Assembly: GCA_963558655.1 (NCBI GenBank)
Contig: CAUWHJ010000002.1
Location: 1 to 64,000, forward strand
DNA length: 64,000 bases
Direction: 5' to 3'
Source: UMGS1590 sp963558655
GTDB taxonomy: Bacteria > Bacillota > Peptococcia > Peptococcales > Peptococcaceae
Part shown: positions 51,762 through 61,425 of the stretch, one piece after another
How the letters are laid out: each line of letters begins with the position of its first letter
How positions within the stretch are numbered: the first letter of the stretch is position 1
Translations under genes and position numbers: made by a program
Notes under the pieces: model-generated
What the model was told of the DNA's origin: nothing
Database searches by the model: none
What the model saw: the letters and a program-made list of their open reading frames with translations, nothing else

Positions 51762-53089
51762 TCTTTTGTTTCCTCCAATGTTCCTTTTAATACCCACGTC
51801 TGAGCCGTGGTAATGTTAACATTTACAAATGTTCCTATGAGCGATGGGTCACCTTCAAAGAGAACTGTTTTCATGGTGTCCGTTCGCCCACTAAGCATAT
51901 TATCGTTGTTTTCGCTTCGTCCTTCAACCAAAACTTTAACAATTTGCCCTTCATATTTTTTGTTATGGTATAAGCTCCATTTAGACAAAACACTGTTAAG
52001 TCTTTGCAGACGTTCTTTTTTCACATCAAGTGGAATTTGATCTTCAAATTTGGCAGCTGCAGTTCCTGGGCGTTTTGAGTAAATAAAGGAAAAAGCGTTG
52101 TCAAAACCAACCGTTTCCACCAAGTCAACGGTTTCCTCAAACTGTTCATTAGTTTCTCCCGGAAAACCTACGATGATGTCGGTAGTAATCGCGGCATCTG
52201 GCATGGCCTCACGCATGGCATTCACAATTTCTAAATAACGCTCACGCGTGTATTTGCGATTCATCCGTCGCAGCACTTCGTTAGAGCCAGATTGCACCGG
52301 TAAGTGCAAGGAATGGCAAATGTGTTGGCTATTTTTTATCACATCAATCAATTCAAGGGAAAAATCCTTTGGATGCGAAGTCATGAAACGAATACGTTCA
52401 ATCCCTGGAATAGCGTCAATCTCGCGAAGCAAGCTGGCAAAGCTGACTGGTTCGTCAAAATCGTTGCCATACGAATCTACATTCTGCCCCAAAAGCATCA
52501 CTTCTACGACGCCATCGGCAACAAGCGCCCGCACTTCTTCAACAATGTCCTCTTTACGCCGACTGCGTTCGCGTCCTCGCACATAAGGCACAATGCAATA
52601 GGTACAGAAGTTGTTGCATCCATACATGATATTAACGAAGCCTTTGAAAGAAAATTGACGGCGCGCCGGTAATTTCAAATCAGCGCTTGAATCTTCTTCG
52701 ATGATTTCATACACAGGTTGTCCTGTGCGCTCAATTTCTTCTAAATACTCCGGTAAGCGGTTCATGCTGTTGGTGCCAAACATCAGATTAACAAACGAAC
52801 AGGCGTGCAAAATTTTCGGCACAATGTTCTTCTGCTGAATCATGCACCCACAAACGCCAACAATCAAATCTGGTTTTGCCGCTTTCAATTTTTTGAGTGA
52901 CCCCAACATGCTGAGCACTTTACTTTCAGCTTTTTCACGGATACAGCAAGTGTTCAGCAAAATGAAGTCCGCTTCTTTGATGTTTGTTGTTGGCACATAG
53001 AAACGCTCTTCCAAAAGACCAGCCATGATTTCAGAATCATGCTCGTTCATTTGGCAGCCAAAGGTCTGAATGAAAAATTTCTTGTACAT
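51758..53089 (-). CDS. miaB: tRNA-2-methylthio-N6-dimethylallyladenosine synthase MiaB
   Basis: 443-residue radical SAM methylthiotransferase acting on i6A37 of tRNA. The N-terminal UPF0004 domain has three cluster cysteines (FGCQMN, NTCCIREKAE, GVCGCM). The radical SAM motif is CNNFCTYC, and a C-terminal TRAM domain runs from about residue 370. It starts one base after hemL ends, so it appears to be co-transcribed with the heme genes. The enzyme consumes SAM and yields 5'-deoxyadenosine. Confidence 0.96.
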   Translation of the reverse strand: MYKKFFIQTFGCQMNEHDSEIMAGLLEERFYVPTTNIKEADFILLNTCCIREKAESKVLSMLGSLKKLKAAKPDLIVGVCGCMIQQKNIVPKILHACSFVNLMFGTNSMNRLPEYLEEIERTGQPVYEIIEEDSSADLKLPARRQFSFKGFVNIMYGCNNFCTYCIVPYVRGRERSRRKEDIVEEVRALVADGVVEVMLLGQNVDSYGNDFDEPVSFASLLREIDAIPGIERIRFMTSHPKDFSLELIDVIKNSQHICHSLHLPVQSGSNEVLRRMNRKYTRERYLEIVNAMREAMPDAAITTDIIVGFPGETNEQFEETVDLVETVGFDNAFSFIYSKRPGTAAAKFEDQIPLDVKKERLQRLNSVLSKWSLYHNKKYEGQIVKVLVEGRSENNDNMLSGRTDTMKTVLFEGDPSLIGTFVNVNITTAQTWVLKGTLEETKE

Positions 53090-54388
53090 TTACATCTTTC
53101 CCACTTCTGCAAAAGCAAGATCGGCAGCAGCCAAAGTTTTTTCTAAATCATCATCAGTATGCGCCGTGGAAAGGAACCAACATTCAAACTGAGATGGTGG
53201 CAGATGAACGCCGTTTTCTAACATAACACTGAAAAACTTAGCAAATTTTTCAGTGTTCGACGTGGTGGCATCGGCATAGCAAGTCACTGCGCGGTCGGTG
53301 AAAAAGACTGTCAACAGTGAACCAAACTGATTGATGGTAACCGGCACACCATGTTTAGATGCACACGCACGAAGGTCTTCGGCAAGACGTTTGCCTTTTT
53401 CCGCCAAAGCATCGTATGGTTGTTCTTCTTTTAACACCGTCAGGGCCGCATAACCAGCGCTCATAGCCAGCGGATTACCCGAAAGCGTGCCCGCCTGATA
53501 GACAGGACCAGATGGTGAGAGACATTCCATAATTTCTCGCTTACCGCCAAACGCACCTACCGGCAGACCACCGCCAATGATTTTACCCAGGCAAGTCAGA
53601 TCTGGCGTAATGCCGAACACTTTTTGTGCACCGCCAGCACTTGCACGGAAACCAGAGATGACTTCATCGAAAATAAGCACAGCACCATACTGGGTAGTCA
53701 AAGCGCGCAAGCCTTCAAGGAAGCCTTCTTTTGGCATAATCAGCCCCATATTACCAGGGATTGGTTCAACGATGACAGCAGCAATATCATTTGGATGTTG
53801 TTCAAAGAGTGCTTTTACGCTCTCCAAATCATTGTACTTTGCCACCAGGGTTTCTTTCGCTACATCAGCAGGCACCCCAGGGCTTGATGGTACACCAAAG
53901 GTCATTGCACCAGAACCAGCATTGATTAAAAGATGGTCCGCATGACCATGATAGCAGCCTTCAAATTTAATGATAAAATCGCGTTTGGTGTAACCACGTG
54001 CCAAACGCAATGCGCTCATCGTGGCTTCAGTGCCAGAAGACACCATACGCACCATATCAACCGATGGGATCATCTCACAGATCAGTTCCGCCATCTTTGT
54101 TTCCAGCACAGTTGGCATACCAAAGGTCGTTCCATGCTCAAGCGCAGCACGAATGGCTTCCACCACTTTTGGATGACGGTGCCCTAAAATCAGCGGCCCC
54201 CAGGAGCAAACCATGTCTACATAGGTTTGCCCATCAATGTCGGTAATGTGAGCACCTTCGCCATGTTCAACAAAAACCGGTGCTTCCCCCACTGCCTTAA
54301 AAGCACGCACAGGGCTGTTTACACCGCCGGGAATCACTTTTTGGGCTTCGGCAAATGCTTGTTTTGATTGTTCAAACTGATAGCTCAT
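53090..54388 (-). CDS. hemL: Glutamate-1-semialdehyde 2,1-aminomutase
   Basis: 432-residue PLP enzyme giving 5-aminolevulinate by the C5 route. Features are GGVNSPVRAFK at the N terminus, VSSGTEATMSALRLARG, IFDEVISGFR, and the PLP lysine in CLGKIIGGGLPVGAFGG. Length is normal. It overlaps hemB by four bases; together with hemA it provides all of the C5 pathway after glutamyl-tRNA. Confidence 0.97.
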   Translation of the reverse strand: MSYQFEQSKQAFAEAQKVIPGGVNSPVRAFKAVGEAPVFVEHGEGAHITDIDGQTYVDMVCSWGPLILGHRHPKVVEAIRAALEHGTTFGMPTVLETKMAELICEMIPSVDMVRMVSSGTEATMSALRLARGYTKRDFIIKFEGCYHGHADHLLINAGSGAMTFGVPSSPGVPADVAKETLVAKYNDLESVKALFEQHPNDIAAVIVEPIPGNMGLIMPKEGFLEGLRALTTQYGAVLIFDEVISGFRASAGGAQKVFGITPDLTCLGKIIGGGLPVGAFGGKREIMECLSPSGPVYQAGTLSGNPLAMSAGYAALTVLKEEQPYDALAEKGKRLAEDLRACASKHGVPVTINQFGSLLTVFFTDRAVTCYADATTSNTEKFAKFFSVMLENGVHLPPSQFECWFLSTAHTDDDLEKTLAAADLAFAEVGKM

Positions 54389-55368
54389 TGTTGATCCTCC
54401 TTCAACCAGTTGCCAATATCAATGGCATGATAAGTGATAACCATTTTTGCGCCAGCACGCTTAAACGCATTCATGATTTCAAGAACGATGGTCTTTTCAT
54501 CAATCCAACCGTTTTGTGCAGCCGCCTTCACCATGGAATATTCAGCGCTTACATTATAGGCCACAACAGGAACATACGTATTGTCATAGGCAGCAGCCAC
54601 AAGGTCAAGATATGCCAATCCCGGTTTAATAATCACCATATCGGCACCTTCTTCAATATCCAGCGCCACTTCCCGCATGGCTTGGCGTGTACCAGAAGCT
54701 GGATCCATTTGGTAGCTCTTACGGTCGCCAAAATGTGGCGCTGATTCGGCAGCATCACGGAATGGACCATAGAAACCGGAGGCATATTTAACAGCGTGCG
54801 CCATAATGATAACGTCCTGATATCCCGCTTCATCCAATGCTTCACGAATCACACCGATGCGACCATCCATCATATCTGATGGGGCAAGAATATCTGCACC
54901 GGCCTTAGCATGACTGACAGCAATCTTCGCCAGAAATTCCAGAGTAGCATCGTTATCCACCGTTTCCCCTTTAATAATGCCGCAATGCCCATGGCTTGTA
55001 TATTCGCACATACATACATCAGTGGAAATGACCAACTCTGGATAATGTGCACGCACAAGGCGCACAGCCTGCTGAATAATTCCATCATCGTTGTATGCTT
55101 CAGACCCGCAAGCATCTTTTTCGGCAGGAATACCAAAGAGCATGATGGCGATAACACCTGCGTCAACAGCACGCTGCACTTCTTCAAGCAAGTGGTCCAG
55201 AGAAAACTGATAAATCCCTGGCATTGACGGAATTTCTTTTTTAATGTCGTTGCCTTCAATAACAAAAATCGGATAGATGTAATCGTTCATATTCAACTGA
55301 ACTTCTTGCACCATGTTACGAATGTTCTGCGTTCTACGCAGACGTCTCATTCTCACTTCTGGAAACAT
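54385..55368 (-). CDS. hemB: Delta-aminolevulinic acid dehydratase (porphobilinogen synthase)
   Basis: 327-residue TIM-barrel enzyme joining two 5-aminolevulinates. The two active-site lysines are in AHAVKYASGFYGP and DMVIIKPGLAYLD. STDVCMCEYTSHGHCG contains the cysteines of the zinc-binding form. AAGGAGG lies seven bases before the ATG. It overlaps the end of cobA-hemD and the start of hemL, in line with coupled translation. Confidence 0.97.
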   Translation of the reverse strand: MFPEVRMRRLRRTQNIRNMVQEVQLNMNDYIYPIFVIEGNDIKKEIPSMPGIYQFSLDHLLEEVQRAVDAGVIAIMLFGIPAEKDACGSEAYNDDGIIQQAVRLVRAHYPELVISTDVCMCEYTSHGHCGIIKGETVDNDATLEFLAKIAVSHAKAGADILAPSDMMDGRIGVIREALDEAGYQDVIIMAHAVKYASGFYGPFRDAAESAPHFGDRKSYQMDPASGTRQAMREVALDIEEGADMVIIKPGLAYLDLVAAAYDNTYVPVVAYNVSAEYSMVKAAAQNGWIDEKTIVLEIMNAFKRAGAKMVITYHAIDIGNWLKEDQQ

Positions 55369-56888
55369 ATGTCATCCTCCTTATGCACAGCTTCTACAAT
55401 CGCATCATAAAGCCCGGCAATGGTATAGTCTTTTGCTTCAATATCCGGTGTCAGGCCAAATTCAGCCAAGGTTTTCGTTGTCACTGGTCCGATTGATGCC
55501 AGCTTAATGCCTTGCAGCAACGCCACATCACCAATCAGTTCCATGAAATTCTTCACAGTTGATGAGCTCGTAAAGGTCACAATATGAATGGATTTATCCC
55601 GCAGTTTCTCTAAAATTTCCGCATCGAAGCGGTCCACTTTTTTGGTGTAATAAGCGATAACCTCATCTACCTGCATACCCATTTGAACAAGCGCGTCCAC
55701 CAACACTTTGCGTGCTAAATCAGAACGTGGCAGCAAAATACGTTCACCCGGCTGCAAAAGTGGCTGTAAACATTCGATCACACTTTCGGCAACAAATTTT
55801 TCTGGCATAGCTGCCACAACCAAGCCCTTTTCTTCAAGGGCTTCTTTTGTTTTTGGACCAATCGCGCAAATTTTTGCTTGGCCCAGACGACGAATGTCCA
55901 GACCATTTTCACGCATACAGTCAAAGAATGCGCACACACCATTAACGCTTGTAAAAATAATCCAATCATATTCGCCCGCATGCTGTACCGCGGCCTGTAA
56001 TTCCGGCGTATCTGCCGCAGAATCAATAGCGATTGTTGGGGCTTCCCATGCTTCACCGCCAGCTTCTTCAATCATACGCGAAAATACGCTGGCCTGTTCG
56101 CGCGCACGCGTCACAAGAATACGCTGACCAAAAAGCGGCTTTTGCTCAAACCAGGTGAGCGTTTCGCGCATCGTCACCACTTCACCGACAATGATGATAG
56201 CAGGCGAGGTTAAACCAGCACGTTTTACATCTTCTACAATCGTTTCCAGTGTACCAGAGACAACCTGTTGCTCTGGTCGTGTTCCCCAGCGAATGAGCGC
56301 AATCGGCGTGGTTTTCTCTTTACCGTTACCAACAAGCTGCGCCACAATCTGTTCAAGATGTCCCACACCCATGAGAAAAATTAAGGTGCCTGGGTCTTGT
56401 GCAAGACGTAGCCAGTTGATTTGACTGCCTGCTTTGAGTGGGTCTTCATGGCCTGTAATGACCGTAAATGTTGAGGTCAAATGTCGATGCGTCACAGGGA
56501 TACCTGCGTAAGATGGAACAGCAATCGCCGATGTAATCCCAGGCACTACTTCAAAGGCTATACCTGCTTGGCGCAAACGTTCGCCTTCTTCGCCGCCACG
56601 ACCAAATACATAAGGGTCGCCGCCTTTTAACCGCGTCACAATTTGCCCCTTTGCTGCTTCTTCAACGAGCACTTCGTTAATTTCTTCTTGCTTGAGTGTG
56701 TGGTGATCCGGCGTTTTGCCCACATAAATGAATGTCGCATCCTGACGTGCGTAAGACAACAAACGCGGATTAGCCAAGCGATCATAAACAATCACATCTG
56801 CACGTTTGATACATTCAAGCCCTTTGACGGTGATAAGACCAATATCCCCTGGTCCGGCACCAACTAAATAAACATAGCCCTTATTCAT
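55353..56888 (-). CDS. cobA-hemD: Fused uroporphyrinogen-III C-methyltransferase / uroporphyrinogen-III synthase
   Basis: 511-residue bifunctional protein common in Bacillota. The N-terminal SUMT domain (about 1-245) has VYLVGAGPGD, RLKGGDPYVFGRGGEE and ITSAIAVPSYAGIPVTHR. The C-terminal HemD domain (about 255-505) has ILVTRAREQA, FTSVNGV and a late FTSSSTVKNF. One half closes hydroxymethylbilane to uroporphyrinogen III, and the other makes precorrin-2 toward siroheme or cobalamin. The neighbouring precorrin-2 dehydrogenase supports the siroheme branch. Confidence 0.96.
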   Translation of the reverse strand: MNKGYVYLVGAGPGDIGLITVKGLECIKRADVIVYDRLANPRLLSYARQDATFIYVGKTPDHHTLKQEEINEVLVEEAAKGQIVTRLKGGDPYVFGRGGEEGERLRQAGIAFEVVPGITSAIAVPSYAGIPVTHRHLTSTFTVITGHEDPLKAGSQINWLRLAQDPGTLIFLMGVGHLEQIVAQLVGNGKEKTTPIALIRWGTRPEQQVVSGTLETIVEDVKRAGLTSPAIIIVGEVVTMRETLTWFEQKPLFGQRILVTRAREQASVFSRMIEEAGGEAWEAPTIAIDSAADTPELQAAVQHAGEYDWIIFTSVNGVCAFFDCMRENGLDIRRLGQAKICAIGPKTKEALEEKGLVVAAMPEKFVAESVIECLQPLLQPGERILLPRSDLARKVLVDALVQMGMQVDEVIAYYTKKVDRFDAEILEKLRDKSIHIVTFTSSSTVKNFMELIGDVALLQGIKLASIGPVTTKTLAEFGLTPDIEAKDYTIAGLYDAIVEAVHKEDDICFQK

Positions 56889-56898
56889 CGTTTCTCCT

Positions 56899-57831
56899 TC
56901 ATCCTTCGTTACGAATCGCTGTTAAGATGTCTCTGGCGCCACAAGCCAGCAAACGCTCTGCCAAAACTTTGCCAACAGATTCATAGCAATCAGCCGCATC
57001 GCTTACTGTGTCTTGCAGCATCTTAGAGCCATCCACCGCACCAACAAACCCATGAATCGTTATGGTGCCATCGTCAATATGTGCATAGGCACCCATTGGC
57101 ACCTGACAGCCACCGTCCAATGCACACATAAAATCGCGCTCAGCCGTAACACAGCGATACGTTGTTTCATCATTGACACGCGCAAACTTTTCAAGTAAAT
57201 CCTTACGGTCTGCCCGAGATTCAATAACAAGTGCCCCTTGGCCAACGGCTGGAATAAAGGTGGCGTCATCAAGCCGTTCATTGATTTCATCGTGGAAACC
57301 AAGCCGCTCCAAACCTGCCACCGCTAAGATGACAGCATCAAAGTCACCTTCATGATACTTCCGCAAGCGCGTGTTCACATTGCCACGTAAATCTCGCACT
57401 TCAAGATCCGGACGCATTGCCAAAAGTTGTGAACGGCGGCGCAGGCTGCTTGTACCCACAACAGCACCTTGCGGTAAATCCATAATGCCACCCGAATGCT
57501 TTGTCAAAAGCGCATCACGATGGTCATACCGTGTCAAAAAACAGCTCAAGGTTAAATCATCAGGCAAGCTGGTTGGCATATCTTTGAGACTGTGTACTGC
57601 AAAATCCACTTCACCAGAAAGCATCATTGCTTCTAGCTCATTGGTAAACAATCCCTTATCGCCGATTTTCGATAACGACACATCGAGAATTTTGTCGCCT
57701 TTTGTTTTCAAATCAACAATTTCAAATTCATAATCGCCAAACACCGGCTTTAATTGTTCAATGGCATAGCGCGTTTGCCATAATGCGAGCTGGCTGTCAC
57801 GCGAGCCCACTTTAATGATTTTCTTCGTCAT
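56899..57831 (-). CDS. hemC: Porphobilinogen deaminase (hydroxymethylbilane synthase)
   Basis: 310-residue enzyme polymerising four porphobilinogens. Signatures are VGSRDSQLALWQ at the N terminus, FVNELE-like GLFTNELEAMML, SSLRRRSQLL and the cofactor cysteine in LDGGCQVPMGAYA. The ATG at 57831 has GGGGG seven bases upstream and overlaps hemA by 20 bases; a longer in-frame start 15 codons earlier lies deep inside hemA and is unlikely. Confidence 0.96.
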   Translation of the reverse strand: MTKKIIKVGSRDSQLALWQTRYAIEQLKPVFGDYEFEIVDLKTKGDKILDVSLSKIGDKGLFTNELEAMMLSGEVDFAVHSLKDMPTSLPDDLTLSCFLTRYDHRDALLTKHSGGIMDLPQGAVVGTSSLRRRSQLLAMRPDLEVRDLRGNVNTRLRKYHEGDFDAVILAVAGLERLGFHDEINERLDDATFIPAVGQGALVIESRADRKDLLEKFARVNDETTYRCVTAERDFMCALDGGCQVPMGAYAHIDDGTITIHGFVGAVDGSKMLQDTVSDAADCYESVGKVLAERLLACGARDILTAIRNEG

Positions 57832-59095
57832 AATCCAGCCCCCATAAGTCGTTGATGGCGTTAATATAGCAATCAATATTATCCGCTCGCCGTCCAGCCA
57901 ATGCTTTCATATTGATGATTGGTCGATGCAGCCAACGGTTTACGATGCTGTTGGCCAACTGCTCGATAATATGAATTTCCCGCTCACTTGGATGGTCAAT
58001 ACGATTGATAGCGCGCTCGATTTCCGTTTGTTTAATTTTTTCAACCTGTTCACGCATTTTAACAATCGTTGGCACTACCCACAATGAATCCAACCAAAAA
58101 TAGAAATTTTCCAATTCTTCATTTACAATCGCTTTGGCTTTTACGGTTTCTTGTTGACGAGCCACGAGATTTTCATCCGTCTTGCGTTCCATATCATCAA
58201 TATCATACAGTTTCACATAAGAAAGTTCTGCCACATCTGGCGCAATGTCACGTGGCACAGCGATGTCAATGATAAGCAGCGGTTTTTCTCGATCTGCCTG
58301 AGCAGCCACAAGATCTGCTTTTTCGAGAATCGGCACCGGAGAAGCCGTACTTGAAATGATAAGATCCGCTTCTGGGAGATAATCACCCAGCTCTGAGAAC
58401 TTCACCGCTTTGCCGCCAATTTCTCCTGCCAGCCACTGAGCACGTTCATAGGTACGGTTAGACACCATGATACTTTGTGTCCCATTGGCAATCAAATAGC
58501 GAGAGGTCAATTCGCTCGTTTCGCCGGCACCCAATACCAACACATTGCGATCACCAAGCCCGCTAAAATAATCTTTAGCCAATTCCACAGCGGCGATACT
58601 AACACTGAGCGTATGACGGTCAATTTGTGTTTCAGTACGCACACGCTTACCCACGGTCAGCGCATTCATAAAAAGCGTATTCAAAATATTATCCGAGATG
58701 CCATAGTTAAGCGCATACTCATACGCATCTTGCACCTGTCCTTGAATCTGGCTTTCGCCCAATATCATTGAATCCATGCCAGCAGCCACCGTAAAAAGAT
58801 GTTCCGCTGCATTTTTATTGAATTTTATATAAAGAAACGGTGCCAATTCACGCGGAGTAAGACCACTATACCCACACATAAGGTTGATTAAATCCTCTTG
58901 AGCTGCAAAAGGAGAGTCCGCATCAACATAAAACTCCGTTCGATTACAAGTCGAAAGAATGGTGCAGCCTGAAAAAGACTGCACCTGCTGAATCTTTTCA
59001 CTTAGCTTTTCGATTTGCGGTCTTGACAAGGACACCTTTTCACGCACCTCAACAGGTGCGCTTTTATGGTTCAGTCCAATGAGCAAGATAGCCAT
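57812..59095 (-). CDS. hemA: Glutamyl-tRNA reductase
   Basis: 427-residue NADPH-dependent reductase starting tetrapyrrole synthesis from glutamyl-tRNA. The catalytic cysteine is in LSTCNRTEFYV; other landmarks are GLNHKSAPVEVRE, GESQIQGQVQDAYEYA and the NADPH loop VLGAGETSEL. Length is normal. It starts inside the end of the precorrin-2 dehydrogenase gene and overlaps hemC. The substrate tRNA-Glu is the species encoded at the window start. Confidence 0.97.
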   Translation of the reverse strand: MAILLIGLNHKSAPVEVREKVSLSRPQIEKLSEKIQQVQSFSGCTILSTCNRTEFYVDADSPFAAQEDLINLMCGYSGLTPRELAPFLYIKFNKNAAEHLFTVAAGMDSMILGESQIQGQVQDAYEYALNYGISDNILNTLFMNALTVGKRVRTETQIDRHTLSVSIAAVELAKDYFSGLGDRNVLVLGAGETSELTSRYLIANGTQSIMVSNRTYERAQWLAGEIGGKAVKFSELGDYLPEADLIISSTASPVPILEKADLVAAQADREKPLLIIDIAVPRDIAPDVAELSYVKLYDIDDMERKTDENLVARQQETVKAKAIVNEELENFYFWLDSLWVVPTIVKMREQVEKIKQTEIERAINRIDHPSEREIHIIEQLANSIVNRWLHRPIINMKALAGRRADNIDCYINAINDLWGLDYDEENH

Positions 59096-59727
59096 TCTTT
59101 CACCCTCTCAAATAATTCATCATATTCTGTAACGCCTTCATCCATCATTTCGCAAATCGTTTCCAATGATAAACCACGCACGAGGCGCAAACGTTCATTT
59201 GAATCATCAACCGTTTCCATCAACCACTGTCTGATGCCAATATAGATGGCAACAGCCCTATCAAAGCGTTCATCGAGCTGCGCTTCCAGATAGGCCTTTA
59301 GCGCCTTTGAAAAACCAGCGCCCTGGCCATAGGTTGATACCGATACAGCAAAATCGTCTTTTCTAATGGTCGCCTGAACAGCGAAATTACCATGCTCCGG
59401 TTCTGTAATGCTATTGACAAGAATTTGTTGGCGCTGACAATACGCTGCTAACGCACGATTGACCGCTACATCATCGGTGGCTGCAAAAACAACAAAAGGC
59501 GCAAACACGTCAATATCTTCCAGCTTCACCGGACGCAGCAAACAGCTCACTGTACCTTTCTCAGCCATTGCAGTCAAAGTACTGTTCACCTTTGGCGCTA
59601 TAACAATCACCTTAGCACCGACCTGACACAAGGTGCGTACTTTTCTCACAGCAACGTCTCCGCCACCAGCCACCAACGCCGTTTTTCCGTGTAAGTCAAG
59701 CATGACAGAATAGGAAAACGGTTTCAT
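59071..59727 (-). CDS. Precorrin-2 dehydrogenase / sirohydrochlorin ferrochelatase-like protein
   Basis: 218-residue protein matching the CysG N-terminal/Met8p/YlnF type. The NAD loop is ALVAGGGDVAVRKV, followed by VFAATDDVAVNRALAAYCQ and a C-terminal helical dimerisation domain with STYGQGAGFSKALK. It oxidises precorrin-2 to sirohydrochlorin, and some relatives insert iron as well. Encoded between hepT and hemA with overlaps on both sides (four bases with hepT). Confidence 0.92.
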   Translation of the reverse strand: MKPFSYSVMLDLHGKTALVAGGGDVAVRKVRTLCQVGAKVIVIAPKVNSTLTAMAEKGTVSCLLRPVKLEDIDVFAPFVVFAATDDVAVNRALAAYCQRQQILVNSITEPEHGNFAVQATIRKDDFAVSVSTYGQGAGFSKALKAYLEAQLDERFDRAVAIYIGIRQWLMETVDDSNERLRLVRGLSLETICEMMDEGVTEYDELFERVKEWLSCSLD

Positions 59728-60701
59728 ATTGACCTCTCATAAATATAATCAGCCGACTGATACAATAAAGCACGCGTCTCATTCTCGTCAAAATTGTCTA
59801 AAATAGCCTTTGCGGCATCAATGTGATAGAGAATGGCTTCTTCACACGCTTTAACAATATCGTCTTGAAGCACAAATGGCATGATAAAATCAAAATCAGC
59901 CTTGCCATTAGGAAAACGATTTTGAATGCGCGTAATAATCTCCTCTTTTTCAGGAAACTCTTTTTGCAAGAGAAGAATGGTTGGCAAATTGATTAACCCA
60001 TTTTCCAAATCATGGCCAATCGGCTTTCCGATTTCTTTATCCGATGGCAAAATATCCATCATGTCGTCTTTAATCTGAAACGCCATACCAAGATGATGCC
60101 CAAAGCGATAGAACGCATCAACCTCCTCAGGTGTCGCATCGCTTAAAATAGCACCTGTCTGACAACAGCTGGCAATTAAAAGCGCTGTTTTGCGTTCAAT
60201 GCGATAATTGTAAGAATCAATGGTTTGCGCTGTATCGTACATCGAAGCTAACTGTGCAACCTCGCCACGCGACATTTCTACCGCTGTATGGGTGAGAATT
60301 TTTAGCAATTCCTTCGCATGGGAAACCTCATACACTTTCAAAAGGGCTTCGATGAGCATATATACCCCAATGTGTACCGCAACATTATTTCCATGACGCG
60401 CGTTGATCGTCGTTTTTCCACGTCGCAAATCAGAATGGTCGTTCACATCGTCATGAATCAACGACGCCGTATGCACCAACTCCATAATGGAAGCAAATTT
60501 TACAATTTCGGCGTCTTTTCTGCCAAAGTATTGCGCTGTCAAAATAACAAAAATCGGACGCAAGCGTTTGCCACCAGCTTGAATGGTACTCAGCGCACAT
60601 TCACGGATAAAAGGATCATCGAAATGAACAAGCTGCTCCAGCTCTGCCTCTACATCCTTTAATATTTTCTTGATTTTCTTTTGTTGCATTAAATTTTTCA
60701 T
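59724..60701 (-). CDS. hepT: Trans-polyprenyl diphosphate synthase, catalytic subunit (HepT-like)
   Basis: 325-residue all-helical prenyltransferase elongating isoprenoid chains. First aspartate-rich motif is HDDVNDHSDLRRG, second KDDMMDI; GGKRLRP near residue 44 binds diphosphate. It makes the side chain of menaquinone or a similar carrier. The likely non-catalytic partner is encoded just upstream, as in the two-subunit HepS/HepT enzyme of Bacillus. Chain length cannot be read safely. Confidence 0.92.
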   Translation of the reverse strand: MKNLMQQKKIKKILKDVEAELEQLVHFDDPFIRECALSTIQAGGKRLRPIFVILTAQYFGRKDAEIVKFASIMELVHTASLIHDDVNDHSDLRRGKTTINARHGNNVAVHIGVYMLIEALLKVYEVSHAKELLKILTHTAVEMSRGEVAQLASMYDTAQTIDSYNYRIERKTALLIASCCQTGAILSDATPEEVDAFYRFGHHLGMAFQIKDDMMDILPSDKEIGKPIGHDLENGLINLPTILLLQKEFPEKEEIITRIQNRFPNGKADFDFIMPFVLQDDIVKACEEAILYHIDAAKAILDNFDENETRALLYQSADYIYERSI

Positions 60702-60715
60702 GGATTTTTCTTCAC

Positions 60716-61339
60716 CTATTCACGCATTGATTGCAAATCCAAAGCTGAGGTCATACGCTTTCCTGCCACATCTGCCAGAAAGTCATGTGGCAAGGCGCTG
60801 CTCTCTGGCCATATGTTGTCACAAAGCATGGCTTTCGCATCTGCTACCATAGCTTCCACATTCTTCGTTTTGGTCAGCGCCTCCACAAGCCGCGTCACCA
60901 GGCAGACTTTCTTTTCTGAGGTGCTTCTTTCCTCTAAGGAATACGTGAGCAATTCTTTATTGATGCGTTGTAATAACAGCAACCATTCTTTGAGTAACGC
61001 TGTTTTATCTAGTTCAATCAACTTTCCTGAGAAAGCTCCTGATAGCAGATCGCCATACAAGATGCAGTGCTCCAAATGATGATTTTCCTCGGTGAACGTA
61101 TAGTCCCCTGATGAAATATGCAGAAGTGCACTCAAATAACATTCTGTCATCGCCGCACTGACCTCTATCTGTTCTTTTTCCGTCATATCTGCCCAGAATT
61201 GATCTCTAAGCGCAAAAAAATATAGGAAGTCCGGCGCCGTGAATGTTTCTGGCAAATCATCCACCAGGTGATTCTTTCCTATGCTCAAATCAGCGTCCAG
61301 TATAGACACGAATGCTTGAAGGTTTTTATCATACTTCAT
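60716..61339 (-). CDS. HepS-like subunit of polyprenyl diphosphate synthase (probable)
   Basis: 207-residue helical protein. The segment HCILYGDLLSGAFSGKLIEL followed by LLLLQRINKELLTYS resembles the HEPPP_synt_1 pattern of HepS, the regulatory subunit that fixes product length. Position directly before hepT, 14 bases apart, supports this; overall similarity is weak by eye, so the call is inference. It lacks the aspartate-rich motifs and should not be catalytic alone. First gene of the hem run. Confidence 0.65.
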   Translation of the reverse strand: MKYDKNLQAFVSILDADLSIGKNHLVDDLPETFTAPDFLYFFALRDQFWADMTEKEQIEVSAAMTECYLSALLHISSGDYTFTEENHHLEHCILYGDLLSGAFSGKLIELDKTALLKEWLLLLQRINKELLTYSLEERSTSEKKVCLVTRLVEALTKTKNVEAMVADAKAMLCDNIWPESSALPHDFLADVAGKRMTSALDLQSMRE

Positions 61340-61372
61340 CGGTGTCGTCCCCCTTTTTTACAAACCATTTAT

Positions 61373-61402
61373 ATTCTATCATATTGCGCGCGTAAAAAAC
61401 AA
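61373..61402 (-). promoter_or_regulatory. Promoter of the hepS-hepT-hem-miaB-ylbF run
   Basis: Minus-strand TTGTTT (61397-61402) and TAGAAT (61373-61378), spacer 18. GGGGG lies before the first gene. Confidence 0.55.
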
Positions 61403-61425
61403 CGTCAGTGTGTATAAAATCGCGG

